Shown here: one piece after another, positions 1 through 11,529 of the stretch | How the letters are laid out: each line of letters begins with the position of its first letter | Numbering within the stretch: position 1 is the stretch's first letter | Source of the DNA: Aldrovandia affinis | Taxonomy: Eukaryota; Chordata; Actinopteri; Notacanthiformes; Halosauridae | Direction: 5' to 3' | Assembly (NCBI GenBank): GCA_029706075.1 | Contig: JAINUG010000109.1 | Span: 2,121,501 to 2,185,500 of the forward strand | Length of the DNA: 64,000 bases | Program-made: the position numbers and the translations under genes | The notes under the pieces: generated by a model | Databases searched by the model: none | What the model was told of the DNA's origin: nothing | The model's input: the letters and a program-made list of their open reading frames with translations, nothing else

Positions 1-778
1 GTTGAGAATTACCTCTCGGCGCTGCCAGTTGACATGTCAACAGCCTGTGTACATCTGGCAATAGGGGTTTCGCTACCGGAGCAGCATTCATTGCCGATGT
101 TACTGATGCTACCATTGTGACGGTAATTCCAGACATTCGGATTGCATCTGGCAGCATATTCAACTGTGCGCGTAAACTGTCAAAGTCAAAATCCTTCTCG
201 TAGATTGACACTGTGGAGGACTGGGAAACTGCCCATCTCCCCTTTAGCCGCAGATACAATCAGACGTTCCTGTTACGGTCACGACCGCAACCTTGTTATT
301 TTGTATGTTTCCTCGCGTTTTCCCTTCCCTTTTCCTCAGTCGTAACAGTTCCAGGTCAGCTGCCACATGCAGGTCTCTCGGTCAAATATCTCACACACAT
401 AAACAGATGGTAAAATCACCTCAGACTATCATTTGGTCTGTAATACTTTTGGAAGCTGTTAATTTTTTAATCAATGACTTAAATTACAATATTTTAACTT
501 GTCTTGAAACCAATGATGTTGAAAGATGTCCTGGTAAAAAAAAAGCATTACTGGGGAAATTGATTGCTTTGAAAGTTATTGCATCATTGGCTTGAAGATA
601 GACTAAAATAAACTTATATCAACTTTTTAAAACTTTTTATTTTTATAAATGTTTTTCATGAATTCATAAATAGTATTTAAATTCATTGACTGGATTGAAT
701 GGAAATTGAACTGACTCTAACAGGCCTCTTGTCTGTTTCTTGATTCTTTGTCCTTGGATATTTGTCATGATTGTTACA

Positions 779-780
<2 letters not shown>

Positions 781-839
<59 letters not shown>

Positions 840-848
840 ACACACACT
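781..848. repeat. (CA)n microsatellite
   Basis: About 25 uninterrupted CA units are followed by a CGTGCG interruption and a few more CA units. Such tracts are common and polymorphic in fish genomes. No function is implied. Confidence 0.97.
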
Positions 849-1547
849 ACATACTGTCTGTAACATCTGAAAAGTCACCTGACACTTGTTAGGGCTTGAA
901 AGTTTCATAACACTTTAGATTGCAACACAGTTATAAGTGCTTAATAAATTGTTAATAACAGCATGATACATCACAAACAAATACATACCTGATAGTTGAA
1001 GTAAATACATATACATATATAACCTAGTCGAATAAATGTTGCAAACGTGGGATTAAGGGGGAGGGCAGAGCACTCAGATAAAGAAAACTCCACAAACGAT
1101 TACAATATGTAGACATACTATGGGATTTAACATAGTTATACTGTTACTGTTACATTACTGTTACTATATAACATAGTAACAGAGCACATGGTAACCATGA
1201 ATATCTGAATCTGGACACCCTAACCTTATTCTAAATGTCATATTTTCGAATATGTTTTAATGTTTGATAATAAAATCAACAATGTATTTTTGAACAACAA
1301 TAACACAGTCATTAATGCTTTATTAAGCATTTGTAAGTGAACTGAACATTACAAAATGTTCTGTGCATGACTTTTATCTGGGACTCTGTGACATATCGGT
1401 TCAGAGAGGGCAGGGTTATGCCCAAATTCAGCCAAACCACAGGGATAGATGTTCAGATCTATCGGTAACAGATGTTACCATTTGCAGAAACCATGGCAAT
1501 GCTGTTGGAAAATGACAGAACTCACAAAGCCGTTGAGCCGCTTGCAC

Positions 1548-1702
1548 ATGGCACACTTCCCTCCAATTTCCTTCCCAATTTCCGCCCCTGAATGGGACTG
1601 GCCAGGGCCGGGCTGGCGCATCCTGGGCTCAAACCTAGGCTGCAGTGGGCAACCTGCACTTAGAATAAGTGCCTTTACTAGTTGCACCACTCGTGGACCC
1701 AA
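1548..1702 (-). repeat. tRNA-headed SINE fragment
   Basis: Read on the minus strand this starts with a tRNA-like head carrying a B-box-like GGTTTGAGCCC and runs into a body with the same GAATGGGACTG-type block (plus-strand sense) seen in the SINE near 18640-18880. That shared block supports one dispersed family. The 3' part is truncated. I did not find a target-site duplication. Confidence 0.55.
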
Positions 1703-2197
1703 AATTAGCTTTCTTGAATGAAATGGAAGTTGGATTCAAATATTTATGACCAGAGTTGTGAATTGGAAAGGGGCAGATTAGACTTGTGGCGAAACCACAG
1801 TTAGAACTTTCAGCCGAGGCAGAGACGACCCAAACAGTGTGACAGGCTCTTAACTCTGGGAGAGTTTCTATGTAGGCCAAGAACATTATACGGACGAGCA
1901 TCAGACGCAGGACAATTGCGTCCTTGCAGAGAGTCATGGGTAAGAACCGAGCTGAAATCCTTTTACCGTTTCCTTTTTATTCACTCACATACTACAAGGA
2001 TGCTGAAAACCACAGGCTGGAAAGATCACGGTGCAGAGTCCATTTGTTATCTTTACTAACCCTACCAAGACCATTTAAAATCAATGTGATGATTAAGAAT
2101 GTTTATCCCAATGAGTTATAGTCACAAACAAACAGCTTCACAACAGAGATTTTGTATACCTGTGCCTGCTGTCCTTCAACTTGTTTATGTGATGATG

Positions 2198-2361
2198 TAC
2201 AGGTAATTGCCAATATAAAGGCAATGCTTGAGTAAATGAGGGATCCTGTAATTGGGTGCAGTACCGTGAGTGTATCTCCCCTTTTCAATGAGCCCTGCCC
2301 CGCCAAGCTGGGTGTCTCACCGGTTTATCAGGTGTTTCCTTTATTTGGGCAGTAATGTGTA
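2198..2361. mobile_element. MITE of the Tc1 'ACAGGTAACTGCC' family
   Basis: The left end (TACAGGTAATTGCC, followed by an AATATAAAGGC block and GAGTAAATGAGGGATC) matches the terminal inverted repeat of the Tc1 copies elsewhere in the window. The right end is a decayed version of CCTTTATTTTGGCAGTTACCTGTA. The interior is a short GC-richer stretch with no coding potential. Relatives are at 21483-21699, 24412-24532 and 52798-53005. The element is non-autonomous and would depend on a Tc1-type transposase acting on the shared ends. Confidence 0.7.
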
Positions 2362-2530
2362 TGTATGAAACCAATATATATTCCACAAATGGAAGTAATC
2401 ACTTTTCTGAATTAAGATTAGTATAAAATATATAATCCCCCATGCTAAAAAAACATCACCATCTCACTCTATAACCATTGGTTGCAATGTCTGCAAATAA
2501 TTTCTCATCATTATAAGTACATTTAATTTA

Positions 2531-2575
2531 CATGTTGTTATTTAGCAGATGCTCTTTTCCAGAGTGACTAACTAT
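2531..2575 (-). repeat. LINE/SINE 3' tail
   Basis: The motif TTAGCAGATGCTCT followed by TCCAGAGTGACT is the reverse complement of the AGTCGCTCTGGATAAGAGCA-type tail, which in this window ends both V-SINE-like copies and an L2 LINE. It is probably a 5'-truncated insertion on the minus strand. Confidence 0.6.
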
Positions 2576-3929
2576 TCTGAAACAGTAGTTACACAGTCGA
2601 AAGCATGTGCCATTACACAGCTTAATACATATTGTTAAGTGCCCATAGTAGGCGCAAGAGGAATTTGTGAGAATAGTGTTTAGTGTTGGTATGATAGCAT
2701 GGGATTTAAGTACTTCACTTGCGGACAAAACAAGGTATCTGTTTATGAGGAAGAGCACATGTAAGAGATCTGTACACACCTCCATTTTTCCAAATAACAT
2801 ACATGCACATTCACATGTTTGCATTGGATACACACAGTAACCTGTATTCAATAAACAATTGTCCTTAACTTTGGCTGTTTTCTTCACAAAAACAGTTTGG
2901 AGAGTTCAGCGATCTCCAATAGTGCTTTCATTTGATTGTGGGCCCAAGTTAAGGATAAAAGTTGATAAAATGTAGGTCAGAGAGGAAAGCTGGCAGTGCT
3001 GTCAGGGGTTTGGGCATGAGCATTGTGGGGATGCTTTGTATATGTCACACCTTCATCGCCTGTCTTCACTCACTTTTCCCTGTAGACGTGACGCCTTGCA
3101 CTGTACCAGTGCAGCTTGTGTCAACACAAGTATTACGCCCGTCGCTGCCATGGAAACCACAGTCATCAACGCAGCTATGACAGTACAGTTTAAATTCACA
3201 CATATGTAAAAATTGATTTTCCCCATTGTTCTATGGATGCGTTTATATCCCTGTTTGCAAAGAATTATGGGACATCTGAACAAGTGAGTGTGCAGAAGGC
3301 TACACTTGAGCTGACTTGATTTGAGGTCATGAAAGTGATGGTGGTGAACAAAAATGTCAACTTTACTTCTCATAATGGACCTCCTCTTTAAAAGGGGCAT
3401 TGACACATAAGGTCAATATTGTCAACATTGTTCTCGGTGAGCACAGAGTGTGTAGCCCACAAGCAAATGGAATTTCACTTCCACATACTTTGGATGTAGG
3501 GCGATTCCAGAACCCTCACAAATTATGTGGGGCCGAAAATAATGCCGGCCAATGGGAATTCTCAGCTGATGTTCCTGCTGCTGCTGTCGAGATGTTAAAT
3601 ACTCATCGACCCATAAAAGGTCATGAGGATTCAAACGTAGCTGGAGTGCAGGTCGCTGAAGAAGAACGGAGGGTCTCCCAGACCCCATCACCACCCCTCA
3701 TGCTGCATGTTTGCTGCACTGCTCCCATGAACAGTCACCGTGGTTGAGCACATCCATACGCGATGAGGTTCTGTTCCACGCTCCCCGTGCCAACGACTGA
3801 CAGACATTGACCAACGTTCTGTCCGAATGCCCTGACACCGCTCACAGCCACAACTGGTCATCTTCAATAGGCCTCTCAGCTGTAATTTCTTTGTCATGAC
3901 ATTTGTTATCGAATCTTAATCCGAATTGA

Positions 3930-4075
3930 ATTGTATCCTGCACTGTAAAATGTGTCTGCTTGCCTTGTATCATCCTCCCTTTCAGATTTTAATGACTTAT
4001 CTGTTAAACACTTTGGGCTATATTTATTAATGAAAGGTGCTGCATAATAAATGTGTTATTATTGCTATTATTATT
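3930..4075 (+). repeat. LINE 3' end (L2/Rex-like)
   Basis: A CACTTTGGGCTATATTTATT motif followed by GAAAGGTGCTGCATAATAAA and an ATT-rich end matches the AAGCACTTTGGG...GGTGCTATATAAATAA tail typical of fish L2-like LINEs. No reverse-transcriptase coding part is visible upstream, as expected of a 5'-truncated insertion. Confidence 0.6.
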
Positions 4076-4304
4076 TACACCAGGCATACTGCCTCAATTT
4101 GGCACACCAAAATCTGAAAGGAATTGATTTCTAAAAGAGTAATTTAAAATGAATGATTACCATGCTCATTTACCTGATAGGGAATACTGTTAACGCCATT
4201 AATACTTCTACAGTAGACTTCCTGTGTCATTTTGTTCTTCTCTTCCAAAGCAAACAGACTGGCAACAGAAGTTTGGATCATTCAAAACATGCATTCCCCC
4301 ATTT

Positions 4305-4400
4305 CCCAGCTCTGGTCCTTGGGACTGTGTGTTGGCTGTCTTTGGTCTCGAATGGTGTCCACTAATTAGGTTTGATTCTCCTCCATATTGAATACTGATA
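4305..4400 (+). repeat. Dispersed repeat ('CCCAGCTCTGGTCCTTGG' type)
   Basis: This shares blocks (CCCAG.TCTGGTCCTTGGG, TTAATTAGGTTTGATT-like, GAATACTGAT) with the stretch at 21905-22035. The shared blocks and their order show a dispersed repeat. I do not know its class. Confidence 0.4.
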
Positions 4401-5567
4401 TGGATTTCACATCCTTTCATTTAATTAAGTGCTTTAGAGGAAAGAATAAGCAGTTGGTGGTGTATTAAGGAGTACTTCACAATTTAATTTTGTTCATTTG
4501 TGCCTCATAATTTTGTAATACATATTGAGTTCAAGGAAATTAAGTTTAATTTGCTGTTCAGTGGGGACTATAATAATAAAAACCAATTAAGCGTAGTCAA
4601 CTGAGCCAGAAATTAAGCTCAATAATAACCTTCTGAGAAAACTATATGCATGCAAATGTGAATTGATACCAGGTGCAAGGTAGAAAGAAAACATTATAGT
4701 GAAAAAACCCGAATAAAACAATGCTACCCGCACACTGAATTTGCTCCAAAATACCAGCTAATATTTATTGTGCAGAACAACAAACAAGGCATTTCTGTTC
4801 TATCTTACTAACTGTGATGTAATGTCAAATCCAGATCAATATTTAATTAAAAGCTCAATAAAACCAAACCAACAGAGTTCCATTGGAAAAAAACAGCTTT
4901 TGCTGGGGTCTCCATGACCAAGATTGAGAAATATTGATCGTTTCAATGTTGGAAGAAACAAGGCTTTTAAGTGATAAAGCCAACTTGTGACCTAACACTA
5001 GCTTTTATATTATGGTTATTGAACCAGTAACAGTTCAGCTGGAAAGCTGGAAATACAAGCAACATGCAAACACCAACCCTGCTTGCTTATCACCTTGCGG
5101 TGCCAATTACACTGTCTGAACGCCTCGCCTGTGTGGACCAGACTCGGCGGCTCTCCAATACTGTCAGAGGATCATGCAGCCAAAGCAAATACAGCGGATA
5201 AAATAACCCAGATAATATTTACATGCATAACCATAAAAGTCAATAAACTAACGCCGGGCGTAAGCTTTTAGCAAAATCACAAAATTATACTTATCATTGC
5301 CAGTAGTTGTCCGCGATATACTAATTGTAGATTCAATTCAAGTGCATAATAGCTGTCTTGAAAGGAAATATTTAAGAACGCATTCATGCATTGCATGCTT
5401 TCGATAAAAAACCCTATATAATGCATAGGCCTACAAAGAAAATCAATTATTAATCAGATCAACAAAAATATTTTTTCCCGAACCGCCACAGAAGGTCTAT
5501 CCGAAAATACGCCGTTTCCTTTTCAATCGTCAATTGTTTTAAGATTTTCCCTTTTTACCAAAGAGCT

Positions 5568-5586
5568 TTCAGCACTGGACAGCTCC
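5568..5586 (+). promoter_or_regulatory. RE1/NRSE-like motif (compressed spacing)
   Basis: TTCAGCACTGGACAGCTCC contains both half-sites of the REST/NRSF element: TTCAGCAC (left) and GGACAGC.CC (right). In the canonical RE1 the halves are TTCAGCACC-NN-GGACAGCGCC, so here they are about two bases closer. It lies about 630 bases upstream of the gpr158 start codon. A REST site would suit a neuron-enriched receptor, but the spacing is not one of the well-known variants, so binding is uncertain. Confidence 0.35.
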
Positions 5587-5659
5587 TTAACTCCACCTAA
5601 CAACCCCCACACACACACACAAGATATGACTGACAGAAGAAATGGCCATACACGACTCA

Positions 5660-6218
5660 AGGACACTTTAGGAACCCTATAAGATAATGAAGGAGATGGG
5701 ATTTAAGAGCAATTGGTTCCAGCTGTCCCTTTGGTGTAGTTACTGTTTTTTATGGACAGAAGAGGGCGGAGTGTATTTGCTTCCGAAGTGCGCGAGGAAC
5801 GGCTCCGGGCGTCTAAAGCGATCGGTTTCTTTTTCACTTTTCATTCGAGCCTGTTTGCGCACATGCATTTCAGTCTAAGGGGAGCGGCAAGCCAACAGCA
5901 GAGCAGTCTCGGGCGCTAAGGGAGAATCGCTTTCCACAAACGACGAAGATTTGAATGAAACCTCAGACGAGCGGATACAGACACAAGCAAGCTTATTCTA
6001 GCGTCTCACTGGGAGAGGAGGATGTGAGCCAGGAGGAATTCACCCGTCTTCGCATATTCAAGATCTTAGCCGGACAGCAGCCAGTGAACTTTTCTACAGG
6101 TGTAGACAATTGAATGCTTCATTGAAGATCGTATTCGCTTGGATGCATGTGGTTTTTCCACACTTGATTGCTTGGAATACGAGAAAACCAGTCCTCGGGG
6201 CTCTCGGTGAAAAGCGAC
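5660..6218 (+). promoter_or_regulatory. Candidate promoter and 5' leader of gpr158
   Basis: CpG frequency rises from about 5760 through exon 1, unlike the CpG-poor flank. A GC-box-like GAGGGCGGAG lies at about 5762 and a TATA-like CCCTATAAG at about 5671. The transcription start cannot be fixed from sequence, and an upstream non-coding exon is possible. If the leader is continuous it holds several ATGs before the receptor start. Confidence 0.45.
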
Positions 6219-6307
6219 ATGGCTATTTTTCTGATTTCCCTACTCTTGCAAATGGGATGTGCAGTCGGATCAAATTACGGGTATGTGGAATGGTCAGAGT
6301 ACGATAA
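6143..6307 (+). other. Upstream ORF overlapping the gpr158 start
   Basis: An ATG at 6143 opens a 54-codon frame that ends at 6307, inside exon 1, in a different frame from the receptor. Two very short frames (ATGs at 6114 and 6147) end before the receptor start. If the mRNA includes this leader, the overlapping frame could reduce translation from the receptor ATG at 6219, which itself has a good context (G at -3, G at +4). The peptide resembles nothing I know, so a regulatory role is more likely than a functional product. Confidence 0.3.
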
Positions 6308-7102
6308 AGACTTGGACATCAAAGGACAACACGCAATTCCTAACACGCACATGAACAAAGAATCACAACACAACCCGACTTATTTCACGAAACCCACGAC
6401 CGAGCGCACTGTCGTAGCACACCGAATCGAAGAGGACCTACCCAGGGTTGTCACGTCGTTTCTTCATACAGGAGATTCATCGACGTTAAAACATGTGAAC
6501 TGCTCGAGGAGGTACGAGCTAAGCAGTCTTCGAGGGAGGTCCTACCTTACTTCTCATTATTCCCTGCACAGTGTACTTGACACAGTGGCGCACGCGACCA
6601 ACTTCTTAAACATGATCTTACAAGCTAACGGTTCAAGGGAGCACAGCCTCCGACGCGATATAATGTGGTACCACGCATTAGTACGCAGTATATTAGAGGG
6701 GGATCCCAAAATACACCGGGCTGTGGTCACATTTAACACAGAGTCACTAACTCCTGGTCCTCACATCTTCCTCCAAGCGACAAGAACGGACCGCGATATA
6801 CTTCTCCAGGATCTCTCAAACACGGCCCACCATCGACTAAAAAGCAAGACGCCGGACTCGGAGTGGTTCAGTGAGTTTAGAGACAAAAAGCAGACCCACG
6901 TGCGAAGGAGAGTGTTGAGTCAGGACGTCAAAGCAACTGACGCCTCGCTCAGAAGCGGGGACCGTTATGTTCTTGATAAAACTCAGATTAAATGGTCCGC
7001 ACCCTACCTCGAATGCGAGCATGGCAATTTCATCCCACATTGGCTTCTCACTTTGTCCGCTGGATTCTACAGCCTAAAGCCAAATTTGGCCCCAGAGTTC
7101 AG
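6219..7102 (+). CDS. gpr158: gpr158 exon 1: signal peptide and most of the Cache domain
   Basis: GPR158 is a class C family receptor of the neuronal plasma membrane that scaffolds RGS7-Gbeta5; its extracellular Cache domain is reported to bind glycine. This exon encodes residues 1-294 plus two bases of codon 295. The start is the only in-frame ATG before the hydrophobic signal sequence (MAIFLISLLLQMGCAVGS); the frame stays open further upstream but without an ATG. Matches to human GPR158 that I recall include HATNFLN, FLQATR, ILLQDLS and PYLECE. Sequons are at N94 and N137. By alignment with human numbering minus 6, the reported pocket residues R173, Y269 and E271 correspond to R167, Y263 and E265, while S172 is His166 here. 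The intron that follows is phase 2, with donor CAG/GTACGT. VFLQATR-type and EWF blocks fit GPR158 better than its paralogue GPR179. Assignment to copy a or b is not possible. Confidence 0.93.
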
Positions 7103-9004
7103 GTACGTAAGTGTGCAATTTCAGGATAATCAATTTACTGAGAGCCTTTGATTTAAACATGTGAATTTCGGAGCATCCTATGCGCTTGCGCAAATCATGG
7201 CATTATAGCATGGGGGTGGGGAGGTCAAGCATTCGCCAAATAAAGACAGGAAAGCTTGCTTTTCATCTTTAATTTACAACGGACGTCATCGTTTATGAAG
7301 CACTGCATCTCGCCTGCGCGTGGCGGTTGCGTTGCATCTAAAAATCCCGCGAGCACCTCGATGAACTGTGCGACCGACTGGAATAGGAATAGGGTGAACA
7401 GTAAACCTAATTAAAACAGACTGTGGAGCTTAACGTGTTAATAACAACCACACTTTTTAGTTTTATTCCTCAGGGAATTATTCCTGCTTCAAGTGCCGCG
7501 GGTTCCTGTAGAGTAGGCGACTGATGGGCACGTTTGCAGCTGCACTGACAGTGCACTTGCCGCGCTTGACTGAAGCTGCAGAGGATGATGCTAAAAATAA
7601 CCGCCGATGTTCTCTCGTTGCAATTCCCGTTCCGCCTAATTTCAATTTTATTTTGCCCGGATCCCACTAAGGCGGAAACCGGGTAACTACCAGGTTACCC
7701 GATTGTAAACCGACGCATTTTAATGGGTCCAGCCGACAATAGCATACGCTAGTCGCCTTAAAATCAAAGCGTCCAGGGTATCGTTGAGCCCACGTACCAT
7801 ATAGGAGAAATGACCGGCACTAGCATGTTGTTTACGTATGTTCAGAGTGCATTATTAGGACATGGTTTCTCTAGCGAGCACGCCCTCTCAGCTAGATATC
7901 AATAAACAGGAGTGGCATCGTAGCGGACATTTCTTACTGTGTAATTTCTTGTTATGATCATAGTTATTGAAAAACAACACTAGCCAGGCTTACTTTTGTG
8001 TAAACGGGGAGGTAGCCTACATTGGGCGGTTTACTTACCATCACATATCGAGATTCGATTTGAATCAGGCTGTTGTGCTCGTTGTAAGATTAGTGTTTAA
8101 TCAATACGCACCCGGCCCCACGCCAGCGAATGCCTCGAATATGATATTGTCCAAACTATGAGGGTTGTTTCGACTGGAACGAGTCCACTTTTTTAGAACG
8201 GGTAATGGCCGTTTAACACACATTAATGCTGAGCAAGTTTAATCCCCTTGCCTTGAGGATACAACCAAATTTATGTTTGGATGTGGCCTGATCAAGGTTA
8301 CCACAGGGAATGCATTTGAATATCTGAATTAGTTTCTGGGCAATTCGAGGTACACGATTTTACATTACGCTCACACGATAGAAATGATACATAGCCTACT
8401 TTTTAGTTAACGTTTAGTGCTTAACTGCTTTGTTTCTGATGTCAGTCAGTGAGTCAGTCAGCAATGCTAAGTAAAACGAGACCTGTGCCTTGAGGCCAGA
8501 ACCCTTAATTAGTTCATAATGTGGCTCTACGTTGAAACGCAGATATTTCCATTGTCTTGCACACGTTTTACCTGATTGCCCATTTTCTACATTTGTGCAT
8601 GCTCTTCATGGCCACGCCTTGTTCCTGTTTGATTCTGTTGTCCCCAATGTTTTCCACTTCTTGCAAGGTGCAAGAAACACGTCTTCCCATACCTACAAAA
8701 AACCTAATGATTTATCTAATCTAATTTACAATATCAACAGCATTACCGTTCAGGCTTCCTGCCAGTTAAATCCCCAAGTCAATACTGTTATGAGTAATTA
8801 ATTAAATATGCATAAAGCAACTTGAAACTTGTCTTAATATCAGATTGTAGTTTAATGGATTTTATGTGGATATCTATATAGATAAAGATTAATGGGTACA
8901 TAATGATTTAATGACAACCAACGTTTTAAGGAGAAGCAGCATCATATTTTACCATGACAATCTGGTACTATTAAACTATACAGTGCAATTGAATAGAGAG
9001 AGGT

Positions 9005-9165
9005 AGTTGGCATTTGATATACTTTGTTCAAGCAGCACCATTGGATTTTTCTGGAGCATTCACAATGCAGTGCTGCACCGTGCCTAAGTGCTTTCAACTT
9101 TTGGCTGTGACTCAAACCTAAATCCACAGAAGGAGTCCAATGCTCTAACCACTGCACCATGCATT
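9005..9165 (-). mobile_element. tRNA-derived SINE, minus strand
   Basis: Read on the minus strand, it begins with an A-box-like GTGCAGTGGTTAGAGCATTG and a B-box-like TAGGTTTGAGTC at the usual tRNA spacing, then an unrelated body. The AAT tract abutting its head on the plus strand makes the boundary uncertain. I did not find a target-site duplication. Confidence 0.6.
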
Positions 9166-9167
9166 TT

Positions 9168-9216
9168 TAATAATAATAATAATAATAATAATAATATAAT
9201 AATAATAATAATAATA
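9168..9216. repeat. (AAT)n microsatellite
   Basis: AAT units with one interruption, followed by an A run and TATATA-rich sequence to about 9290. It abuts the head of a minus-strand SINE. Confidence 0.95.
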
Positions 9217-9912
9217 AAAAAACCTTTTAAATATAATATTTATATATACATATATAATTAAATGTTATATATATATATGTAAATCAACCTTTTTACTTTG
9301 GCGATGAACCATCTAACTGTATAATTACAATATTATTCTCCTTATTCTTCTGACATTTAAAGTTATATATTTAATTTAAAGTCACAAGAACTGTGCGTCA
9401 GTGATACACGCTTAGTGTTAAGCCATCAAAGTAATGACCCATCATTTAATCCAGATTTTAATTGAATAAAAACTGGATTGGGTTAGTTACTTCTTCTGAT
9501 AAATGATGAGCTCGTGTAGATGGGGACCTGCTAGTGGCACGTCAGTAAACACTGGCTAAAATCTGCTATGACCAATCAGATTGCAGCATTTTTTCACAAC
9601 GTCTAACTTCACATTCCAGACATGTGTGTGTGTATGTGTGTTTACCTGTAAATTAAAATGAATAATGCTGTTTACCGCTACCATATCACAAGACCAATCA
9701 TGACACTTAGACCTCTTGCTTTCTTCTGGTCTGACCTGGGGTAGAGGATCCCGACAAATCTATACAATTAACATTAAACACATTCATACATTATATAACA
9801 CAGACATTAATTTGCCCCTGTAACCATAACAGCCATATAGGAGTTTAAGGGCTTATTGCTAGGACCCATGTCATAGAAACCATCCCATGTTGGGCCTGGT
9901 ACTCCAAGATTC

Positions 9913-10050
9913 AGGACTTAAAGCATTCACTGCCTGTATACAGTACAGCTACTAAAGACATTCTAAGTCCAGTTGTAGTTCAGTGGTATCAGAACTTGAA
10001 GCATTCACTGCCTGTATGCAGTACAGTTACTAAAGTCATTCTAAGTCCGT
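9913..10050 (+). repeat. Tandem duplication, ~78-bp period
   Basis: A block containing GCATTCACTGCCTGTAT, GCAGTACAG-type and ACTAAAG..ATTCTAAGTCC sequence occurs twice about 78 bases apart with only a few differences. The copies are close enough to suggest a fairly recent local duplication. Confidence 0.85.
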
Positions 10051-11122
10051 TACTCTAGGTGCTACACAGGACTGACTACGCAGCGCAGCATGACTGATGC
10101 CATCTCCCATGTTGATGGCAGCATAAGAACAGTCCCTGTGGCGTTGTTCCCGGCTTGTTATAGCATTCCCCTACTAGTGATAAAGCTGGAGAAAGAAGAC
10201 ATAGGTTGAAATGATGATTTACACATTTATTTCATCCTTAGCCAATATAACCTAGACTGACAATGCACAATACATGAGAAAATCGACAAGATAAGACGGT
10301 ACAACACATTCCCCTAACATGAAAAACCTAGAGCGTCCGGAGCCTTCGTTAAGCGAATGAACTCAAGCTACATTATTACTACTCATTTATACACCTCTGA
10401 CCAGCCCTAGACAATACTCCACCTGCCGCTTGATCTAGAAATGGTTGCTGATGATGGAACCAGCTGCACACATTCAAAGTAACAATGGTTCTTTACCATA
10501 TTCCCTATTTGTATAGGGTTTACTGTGTACTGTGTTTACTGCAGGACCCCTGGAGCTTGGAAGGGAAGTGGGTGCCCCCCACTGTAAGTGTATGTGGGTT
10601 TCACGTCACATGACAGTCTCAAAATCCTTTTGATGGTTGTTCATTCCAAGGCTAACCATTTGTCCGAAAATAGGTTATCCCCAGATCACAGAACTACAGT
10701 CAGGGAGGGAGAGAAGCTGACTATTACAAACATACAGCCTGCTCTGTCCAACCCTACAAGCGGTCCCTTGGCTGGTTGTTTCTATTGGCTTGAATGTGAC
10801 GTAAGGTGGCCTGGACTGTAACATTGCAAATTCCCTTTGGACTTGATATTGATTTTAGAACAGTAATGGTGTATGCTTTTGCTAGCACAGGGGAATGAGT
10901 ACATTAAGTATGTATATGTATATATTGGATTGTAGACATGGCACTTTCAGTGCACACATCTATATCCTGGCACACTGTGTACCCTTGGTCAGGGTAGCAG
11001 GTGCCTGTCGTTTCATCTCTCCAGAGCGTAATGGCTGAAATTGGGGAGGGGGGGGCTGTAAGGCCTTCCTATTCGAGCTTGTTCCTGTCCTGCTGGGTCT
11101 CCTGTTTGTGTTCCGAACTGGG

Positions 11123-11290
11123 CTGGGGTCAATTTTGTTTCAGTTCAGTCAATTCAGAGACAATTCATTGAAATGTAATTCATGCCCATAACGGTCCAGC
11201 AGGAGTTTAAATGAATGAATTGAATTTCAATTCATTTCCAGAATTTACTGAACTGAAATGGAATGGAGTTGACCTCATTTCTAGTTCCCG
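11123..11290. mobile_element. Foldback (MITE-like) repeat
   Basis: A left arm with GGGGTCAATTTTGTTTCAGT is matched in inverse by a right arm with ACTGAAATGGAATGGAGTTG at about 11250-11275; the middle is also self-complementary (GAATTGAATTTCAATTC). Foldback repeats based on a GGGGTCAATTCCATTTCAAT-type arm are common in fish. No coding capacity. Confidence 0.55.
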
Positions 11291-11529
11291 AATGAACATT
11301 GTCTTCTTAGATGCCCCCAGCTTTCTTCAGCCAGTGGCAGCTATTTTATCCCACAGCAGGAACAAGGAGGATTCCATCTAAACCCCAATTAATGTACCTC
11401 GTCCGAGACTCAGCGACAAATTTAAGTGGTCATCCTGCTTTTCATATGCACTGTTTGTTTGATTTTCATTTACCATCACATTCATAATAATAATAATGTC
11501 ATTTAAGAGCAAAAAAGGAGCGATAGTGG

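Larger units (their letters stand above)
1..5560. other. Upstream flank, no host gene recognised
   Basis: No coding exon of a known gene is recognisable here on either strand; the open frames are short and lack family motifs. The stretch contains a CA microsatellite, a tRNA-headed SINE fragment, one MITE and two LINE/SINE tails, listed separately. Between them (roughly 1-780, 850-1545, 2600-3925 and 4400-5560) I see only AT-rich sequence without recognised features. A short palindromic run of alternating GTTAC/GTAAC lies near 1140-1190. Confidence 0.6.

Noticed and set aside
3400-3900. Overlapping frames on both strands of about 70-115 codons
   Set aside because: No family motif, no splice context and no neighbouring exons. 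They are of a length expected by chance in this stretch.
6168-6218. Seventeen-residue N-terminal extension of gpr158
   Set aside because: The frame is open upstream, but the first codon is TTG, not ATG. The ATG at 6219 directly precedes the signal peptide and has a good start context.
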